DNA from: an uncultured Bacteroidales bacterium
GTDB lineage: Bacteria; Bacteroidota; Bacteroidia; Bacteroidales; Lentimicrobiaceae
NCBI GenBank assembly: GCA_937864935.1
Contig: CALMDN010000103.1
Location: 1 to 12,279, forward strand
Length of the DNA stretch: 12,279 nucleotides
Reading direction: 5' to 3'
In this document: positions 7,751 to 12,279 of the stretch, in pieces
How positions within the stretch are numbered: position 1 is the first letter of the stretch
Layout: the number at the start of each line of letters is the position of its first letter
The notes under the pieces: model-generated
Databases searched by the model: none
What the model saw: the letters and a program-made list of their open reading frames with translations, nothing else
Told to the model about the DNA's origin: nothing
Program-made: the position numbers and the translations under genes

Positions 7751-7809
7751 GCAATTAACAAAACTTTAACACCTGCTGTTCGTACGGACAAAGTTATCGC
7801 TATTTAGTT

Positions 7810-7824
7810 TTAAAGTATTGATAA
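7810..7824. repeat. 15-bp motif TTAAAGTATTGATAA, copy 2
   Basis: This is an exact copy of the motif at 3350-3364, here 138 bp before the tail tube start. The bases just outside differ between copies, so it is a discrete 15-bp identity and not part of a longer duplication. Confidence 0.35.
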
Positions 7825-7962
7825 ACAATGGTGTGTGATTTCTTGCCATTTTATTTCCATTGAATTCTCCCTGAGTTTTCATCCATTATCCCTGGAATCA
7901 GGCAGTCAGCGGCAAACAGGTCTGCCGTTGAATTGTTATTAAAGCAGTTAATTTAAACCTTG

Positions 7963-8436
7963 ATGGGAATTATCCACCTGATCAGAAGATTAATCTGCAG
8001 ATTTATGGGACACAATCCTTTGTTAAACAACCACTTCCAGGTTGAATGGGGTGGTAACAGGCTCGGCTTCACCGAAGTAAGCGGCCTTGATATGGAATTC
8101 AACATCGTGGACTACCGGGAGGGCAACTCTCTGGAAACCCGGGCGCATCGTTTGCCGGGCCTCGAAAAACCGGGAATGGTGACCCTCAGAAGAGGAATCA
8201 TCCCTGGCGACAATCAGTTTTATGAATGGATGCAGACCATCCACTTCAATCAGGCCGAACGCCGCGATGTGGTGATTACCCTCCTCAACGAACGCCACGA
8301 GCCGGTGATGCGCTGGAAGTTACTGAAAGCGTGGCCATCGAAACTCATGGGCCCATGGCTGAAATCGGATGGCAATGAGTTGGCTGTTGAATCGCTCGAA
8401 CTGGTCCACGAAGGCATGGTGGTCGAAACCATGTAG
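7963..8436 (+). CDS. gp19-family phage tail tube-like protein, unaccompanied
   Basis: This 157-residue protein matches the T4 gp19-like tail tube family (PF06841/TIGR02241). That family forms the inner tube of contractile phage tails and extracellular contractile injection systems. Family signatures run in order: 'NHFQVEWGGNRLGFTEVSGL' (23-42), 'YREGNS' (51-56), 'LPGLEKPG' (64-71), 'VTLRRGI' (73-79), 'RRDVVITLLNE' (100-110), 'RWKLLKAWPSKL' (117-128) and 'NELAVESLELVHEGM' (138-152). The length is about normal for the family. The first 14 residues are hydrophobic and basic and are not part of the domain; translation could start at the ATG at 8005 ('MGHNPLLNN'), the family's usual beginning. A TTG at 7960 is also in frame but unneeded. 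No sheath, baseplate, spike, LysM or AAA+ ATPase gene lies within about 4 kb on either side, so it is either an orphan component or a domesticated protein. A long structured upstream region precedes it. Confidence 0.87.
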   Translation: MGIIHLIRRLICRFMGHNPLLNNHFQVEWGGNRLGFTEVSGLDMEFNIVDYREGNSLETRAHRLPGLEKPGMVTLRRGIIPGDNQFYEWMQTIHFNQAERRDVVITLLNERHEPVMRWKLLKAWPSKLMGPWLKSDGNELAVESLELVHEGMVVETM

Positions 8437-8507
8437 GGAATCCTGAAGGAAAAGCACTCTGTATTTTAAAGAAGGTTGGCTTGACAGAACCGCGGACTGG
8501 TTAAGGA

Positions 8508-8529
8508 ATCAGGGTTGAATTACCCTGAT
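8508..8529 (-). terminator. Hairpin over the subtilase stop codon
   Basis: ATCAGGGT (8508-8515) and ACCCTGAT (8522-8529) are perfect 8-bp complements around a 6-base loop. The stem includes the subtilase TGA stop (8509-8511). On the minus strand only a weak TTCCTTAA follows, so this may be an inefficient terminator or a 3'-end stabilising hairpin. It also lies where the convergent tail tube transcript would end. Confidence 0.4.
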
Positions 8530-10467
8530 CACCTCGGTTTTGTCCCTTTTGGTCAGTCGGATCAGGTAAATCCCTGCTTTGCGCGAGATTTGCAGGGGAA
8601 TAGTATGCATGCCTGCATTTACATATCCGCTGAAAAGGGATGTCAGAAGCTGTCCGTTCAGGTTGAGTAACTGTAGGTTTACCTCTCCTGCCTGCCCCAG
8701 GCTGTAGGTAATATACGAATTACCGTTCAGCGGATTGGGTATGGCTTTCAGCGAATGGGTTGTGTTTGAACTGAAGCGTGTGCCCACCCCTTCTTCCACT
8801 TTTATTTCTATGTTGAACAACAGCTCATTCAGGAAACTGTCAATGATGCGCATGATTGTTATATGCGAGCCAATTTCAAGGCCGGTTGTATTGAAATTCA
8901 GGGTGATGGTACCGGGGTTGGATCCAAGCAGCAATCCACCGGGGACTTCGGCGTACACCCAGTGAATGGTGTCGGGGATGCTGAGTATATAAGGATTTTG
9001 TTCTGTATTGAGCGAGGTCAGCAGTACCTCGGCAGTGGCGGTACTGTTAGGTTCCATCGCAAAACTGATTTGAGAAGGATCGGCCAGCAGGGTGGGTGGG
9101 TTCACCACCATCTGCAGGGCATTGAGCAGGTTGAGGCGGCCACCGCTTACAGTAACACCTTCGAAGTCAGGAAGTGAATCTACCGAAGCGATCAGGTAGC
9201 GTTTAAATTTAGAGGAAATCAGCACCGGATCGGCTTTGTATTGTGCAAGGATGCTTTCGGAAGCCGCGGCATACATCAGCGCAATCGCACCTGAAGCCTG
9301 AGGCGAGGACATGGAGGTGCCGGTTTTGTACCCATAAGTATCCCCCTGACGGGTAGAGTATATGTTGCTGCCGGGTGCAGCAAAGTCGATGCTGTTGTGC
9401 CCCCAGGCGGCCTGGCTGTTCAGCTCATCGGTATTGGTACTGTTGGTTACAGCAACAATGGATTCATTGGTCATGGCTGTCGGGATATCGCCAACAGCAT
9501 CCACATCCCAGGCGCGGTTGGCTGTGGAAGCCACATTGAGGATACCCACGGATCCGAGTGAATCGTAAATGGCGCCCCAGAGCGGATAATTGGCCGGGTT
9601 GCCTGCATCAATGCCGAACGACGAGTTGGTAACCACCACAAAAGCTCCGGCTGCCCCGTTGGATTCATCGTAGCGTTTGCGCATTTCAAATACGTAGTCA
9701 TAAGCGGTTACTGCTACGGCTTCGTTCGTACCTGAACCGGCAATGGGCATCAGATAGGTATTGAAGGCTACTCCGGTAACCCCGATGCCATTGTTTCCCC
9801 TGGCTGTGGCAATGCCAGCCACATGGGTGCCATGGTCACTCTGCTGCAGATTGCCATTATTCGAGTACGCATTCCATCCGTTGTAGTCATCGATGTATCC
9901 GTTTTCATCGTCATCGATGCTGTTGTATGGGATCTCAAGTCTGTTTTTCCAGAGTTTAAGGTCGGAATGGCCGAGGTCGATGCCACCGTCAATCATGGCT
10001 ACCACCACAGTGTCGCCATGAGCGGTAAGTCCGCTGCTGGTAATTTCCCAGGCTTCGGTTGCCTTGATGTCGGCACCGGGGCTCCCGCCCATCTGACCGG
10101 TATTTTTAAGAGCCCATTGGTTGGGAAAGGAGGGGTCGTCAGGAATAATCTCCCTTTCCTGTACAAGGTGATTGAACTGAGCGAGTGATACATAGGGATG
10201 TTGCTGAAGCTTTCCTAAAAGGGCAACGGCATCAGTTGAAGTTTCGTCAAACTCAAGCAGCCAGATGTTCATACGACGTGATAACTGCCTTTCAACGGTG
10301 AGCCCGGCTGAAGAAAACTGTTCAAGCAATGCTCCCAGTGATTGCTCCTGATGCTGCGGTTTCAGCTGCACCATTACCTGGCCTGCCTCACGCGCAGATT
10401 CAGTCGTTTGAGCACTGACAATCCGGGCCGACAGCAACAAAAGAAACATCAGGAATATTCTTCTCAT
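8509..10467 (-). CDS. Secreted S8 subtilisin-like serine protease with T9SS sorting domain
   Basis: With the start at 10467 the product is 652 residues. This start begins the classic signal peptide 'MRRIFLMFLLLLSARIVSAQ'. The frame extends to an ATG at 10521, but the extra 18 residues do not look like a secretion signal. Residues about 28-105 resemble the inhibitory propeptide of subtilases ('GQVMVQLKP' onward). The S8 catalytic domain spans about 110-455, with the Asp motif 'VVAMIDGGIDLGHSDL' (D160), the His motif 'SDHGTHVAGIA' (H212), the oxyanion Asn in 'VVVTNSSFG' (N281) and the Ser motif 'GTSMSSP' (S385). All three triad members are present, so it should be active. Residues about 460-560 are a beta-sandwich spacer, and 575-652 a T9SS sorting domain ('AIPNPLNG', 'KAGIYLIRL'). 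It lies 65 bp downstream of the next gene on the same strand, a probable operon. Substrate specificity cannot be read from the sequence. Confidence 0.9.
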   Translation of the reverse strand: MRRIFLMFLLLLSARIVSAQTTESAREAGQVMVQLKPQHQEQSLGALLEQFSSAGLTVERQLSRRMNIWLLEFDETSTDAVALLGKLQQHPYVSLAQFNHLVQEREIIPDDPSFPNQWALKNTGQMGGSPGADIKATEAWEITSSGLTAHGDTVVVAMIDGGIDLGHSDLKLWKNRLEIPYNSIDDDENGYIDDYNGWNAYSNNGNLQQSDHGTHVAGIATARGNNGIGVTGVAFNTYLMPIAGSGTNEAVAVTAYDYVFEMRKRYDESNGAAGAFVVVTNSSFGIDAGNPANYPLWGAIYDSLGSVGILNVASTANRAWDVDAVGDIPTAMTNESIVAVTNSTNTDELNSQAAWGHNSIDFAAPGSNIYSTRQGDTYGYKTGTSMSSPQASGAIALMYAAASESILAQYKADPVLISSKFKRYLIASVDSLPDFEGVTVSGGRLNLLNALQMVVNPPTLLADPSQISFAMEPNSTATAEVLLTSLNTEQNPYILSIPDTIHWVYAEVPGGLLLGSNPGTITLNFNTTGLEIGSHITIMRIIDSFLNELLFNIEIKVEEGVGTRFSSNTTHSLKAIPNPLNGNSYITYSLGQAGEVNLQLLNLNGQLLTSLFSGYVNAGMHTIPLQISRKAGIYLIRLTKRDKTEVIRVIQP

Positions 10468-10488
10468 GACAAAAAGGATCTGGTTAAT

Positions 10489-10507
10489 GCCTGAAAAACA
10501 ATCAGGC
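10489..10507 (-). promoter_or_regulatory. Small hairpin in the gap between the surface protein and subtilase genes
   Basis: GCCTGA (10489-10494) and TCAGGC (10502-10507) form a 6-bp stem with a 7-base loop. It lies 26 bp past the stop of the upstream gene and 21 bp before the chosen subtilase start. No T run follows on the minus strand, so it would at most attenuate or mark a processing point. Its presence inside the longer alternative reading (start at 10521) mildly favours the shorter start. Confidence 0.3.
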
Positions 10508-10532
10508 GGTGTTGTTTTCAAAATCAGTAATT

Positions 10533-12279
10533 TCAGCGGACGATCAACAGTTTCGCAGTGTACGTTTCCGTTGCTGTCCTGAGCTTGATTGCATACATTC
10601 CTGCATTCAACCCTGTCAGATCAACCGGCCTGGAAACAGTACCTTCCCTGAGTCCGGTGAATCTATCCGTAAGTACACAACGGCCATAGCTGTTGTAAAG
10701 GGTGAATGTTGCTTCGCCCAGGTTGTCTGCATCAAAGGTAATAACTGCCTGTGTTGTGGCCGGATTCGGATAAATCTGAAGTCTGTTCTCCCTGGAAGTC
10801 AGTTCGTTAACATTGTTGTAAATGTTGATGGTATCGTTGAACATCAGAATCACATTATAGGTCTCAGTAGCAGTAGTAAAAGTCAGAGTGTCAACTCCAT
10901 AACTTGTAATTGGCTGAAGAATGAGCGAGTATATCAGGTTTACAACAATCTGGATTTGTTCACCAGCTTCCATAGTTCGCGGCATTGGATCATTAAACCA
11001 TGTTTCCCAGTACCATTCACCATCCTGCAGCTGAATACTGCCTTCATATTCAAAGGATGTTAAAATAACATCATGGTCTGTTGGATTTGTTATCGTAAAT
11101 GATAGTCCTTCATAGGCCTGGACGTCATTTTCAAAAATCAATGTATCTGGGTTTATAATTAATTCATTTTCAGTGATTAAAGTAAGTGTCTTTGTGTCAA
11201 ACAACCCATTGGCTGAAAGTGCCCTGAAAGTGAGCGGCCAACCCTGTCCTGCTTGCTGTGGTATCCCGCTGAAAAGGCCATCTTCTGAAAGCTGCATTCC
11301 TGCGGGCAACTGCGGGCAGGTAAAGCGGAACGAAGATCCTGGTATGAGGGTTGAAGTGCCGGATACAGAAGCCAGCAGGTAGTTCTGGCCATCACCGGCC
11401 GAGATTCCGGCAGCCCAGTCGGTCGCCGGGGTAATCCCGTTGCCGTAAAAGAACCTGATGGTTCCGTCGGGATAGAGGGTAACGGCAAAATCGTTGTTGA
11501 AAGAGGGTTCGTTGAATTTTGAGATTTTCCAGCGGAAGGTGGCATGGGTGGCATCGCCTTCGTAGAAAATACCATCGTTGTATTCAGGATAAATCATCAG
11601 ATCAGCCCCATAAGGGGTTATTACCCTGGATGATCGGATCGAAGCCTCACTGCGCACATACTCAAACTGACCACTGAACGCGATGGAACCATCGGTGGTT
11701 ATAACGAGGTCCTGATAGGTCTGTCCGTAAAAAGGGAAGGCAAAATCAATGGTTTGCGTAGCGAATCCATCGTCATTGTCGCTGGGGATAAGCTGACCGG
11801 TGGTGATGGAAGGGAAAGCGGCCTGATTTTCGTACTCTGTAAACTGCTGAATCAGAGACCATTTGTAAGGAGCCTGTGCTCCGCTGGCCTCAAGCTGATG
11901 GCTATAGGCAACGCCGGCAGCAGCAGGAGGGAGGGTCGCGGTAGTAATTTCAGCAGGAATGAAATTCACGGTGGCATCGGTCCAGGCATAAGTGGTGTCG
12001 TTGTTGATCAGCGACAGGTTGGTCTGCTGTCCCGGAAATTCGGTTGAGGTGTTCAGATCAAACAAGGAAACACTGGTTATCTGTCCGATTGAGCTGCCAT
12101 CCGGATCCTGCTCTTCAATCTGAATGAAGAATCTGGACGTCTGGCCTGGTTCAATATAGCTGAGCAGCGGAGTTACATCAAGTCCGATTTCTATGGATTT
12201 GTCGTTTTCGCTTGTGCCACCGCTCATATAGTAGTTTCCACCCTGATAACTGAACATGGGAAATTCAAGCAGGTGTGCT
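10533..12279 (-). CDS. Large T9SS surface protein, C-terminal part (5' partial at window edge)
   Basis: The frame runs open through the right edge, so the first residues here are internal ('AHLLEFPMFSYQGG') and the ATG at 12257 is probably not the start. Numbered from that Met, residues 1-95 are a beta-rich domain I do not recognise. Residues about 103-137 look like the first half of a putative Ig (He_PIG) domain ('TLPPAAAGVAYSHQLEASG', 'PYKWSLI'). Residues about 150-312 resemble a nidogen-like or choice-of-anchor beta domain ('FAFPFYGQTYQDLVITTDGS', 'FAVTLYPDGTIRFFYG'). Residues 315-362 look like the second half of He_PIG ('LPAGMQLSEDGLFSGIP'). A further Ig-like region (about 363-480) leads to the T9SS sorting domain at 492-574 ('IYPNPATT', 'GLNAGMYAIKL', ending 'LLIVR'). 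An enzymatic domain, often a peptidase in such proteins, may lie in the missing N-terminal part, but none is visible. It is probably cotranscribed with the subtilase downstream. Confidence 0.8.
   Translation of the reverse strand, partial: AHLLEFPMFSYQGGNYYMSGGTSENDKSIEIGLDVTPLLSYIEPGQTSRFFIQIEEQDPDGSSIGQITSVSLFDLNTSTEFPGQQTNLSLINNDTTYAWTDATVNFIPAEITTATLPPAAAGVAYSHQLEASGAQAPYKWSLIQQFTEYENQAAFPSITTGQLIPSDNDDGFATQTIDFAFPFYGQTYQDLVITTDGSIAFSGQFEYVRSEASIRSSRVITPYGADLMIYPEYNDGIFYEGDATHATFRWKISKFNEPSFNNDFAVTLYPDGTIRFFYGNGITPATDWAAGISAGDGQNYLLASVSGTSTLIPGSSFRFTCPQLPAGMQLSEDGLFSGIPQQAGQGWPLTFRALSANGLFDTKTLTLITENELIINPDTLIFENDVQAYEGLSFTITNPTDHDVILTSFEYEGSIQLQDGEWYWETWFNDPMPRTMEAGEQIQIVVNLIYSLILQPITSYGVDTLTFTTATETYNVILMFNDTINIYNNVNELTSRENRLQIYPNPATTQAVITFDADNLGEATFTLYNSYGRCVLTDRFTGLREGTVSRPVDLTGLNAGMYAIKLRTATETYTAKLLIVR

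Larger units (their letters stand above)
7383..7962. other. Structured noncoding region before the tail tube gene, 580 bp
   Basis: No convincing gene lies here. Two strong inverted repeats are listed separately (7585-7616 and 7691-7750). Repeated TTAACA hexamers occur near 7702, 7755 and 7766. The 15-bp motif shared with the kinase upstream region lies at 7810-7824. An AGGAGG at 7411-7416 is not followed by a usable start codon. The stretch is unusually long for an ordinary promoter of a small gene and could hold a leader RNA or old mobile-element remains. Confidence 0.5.

Noticed and set aside
7627..7758. A 43-codon plus-strand frame beginning at an ATG in the structured gap.
   Set aside because: It overlaps the bulged hairpin, lacks a promoter or ribosome site and resembles no protein known to me.
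7960..7962. A TTG start for the tail tube protein.
   Set aside because: An ATG follows immediately in frame, and no feature favours the TTG.
10468..10521. The longer subtilase start at 10521.
   Set aside because: The added 18 residues precede a complete signal peptide and would bury it; the start at 10467 fits secretion.

Overview
The window looks like chromosomal DNA of a Bacteroidota bacterium, probably an environmental, Bacteroidales-like lineage (the lineage is inference). Four of the seven coding regions end in a type A type IX secretion (T9SS) C-terminal sorting domain, with a 'PNP/PVP' start and a 'GxYxxxx' end. The PAD gene has a Bacteroidota -33/-7 promoter (TTG, 18 bp, TAnnTTTG). 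Shine-Dalgarno sites are absent before the starts. I see no tRNA, rRNA, insertion sequence or CRISPR array.

Layout. Positions 1-691 (+) encode a DUF2202 ferritin-like lipoprotein whose true start may lie left of the window. Positions 715-805 form a long imperfect hairpin. Positions 808-3213 (-) encode a secreted protein with a Porphyromonas-type peptidylarginine deiminase (PAD) domain, a P-domain-like module and a T9SS tail. A 190-bp divergent control region (3214-3403) follows, with a promoter, a palindrome and a spaced direct repeat. Positions 3404-5563 (+) encode a LytS-type sensor histidine kinase with a large extracytoplasmic FG-GAP/VCBS-like propeller. After a 420-bp AT-rich gap, 5985-7382 (+) encodes a secreted leucine-rich-repeat (receptor-L-like) T9SS protein. 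A 580-bp noncoding stretch with two clear hairpins precedes 7963-8436 (+), a lone gp19-type tail tube protein. On the minus strand, 8509-10467 encodes a T9SS subtilisin-like protease. Immediately upstream of it, 10533 to the right edge is the C-terminal part of a larger T9SS protein in which a nidogen-like domain appears to be inserted into a putative Ig (He_PIG) domain.

How the genes may work together. Most of the window is secreted-protein biology: a protein-modifying enzyme, a protease, an LRR adhesin-like protein and a multidomain surface protein, all probable T9SS cargo. The kinase is divergent from the PAD gene, shares its control region and has no response regulator beside it, so it may sense an external ligand and affect nearby surface genes (inference). 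The tail tube gene is the odd one out, because no sheath, baseplate or ATPase gene accompanies it here. The strongest point for follow-up is that the PAD domain keeps the catalytic residues and also the two arginines that in P. gingivalis PPAD bind the C-terminal carboxylate of the substrate.
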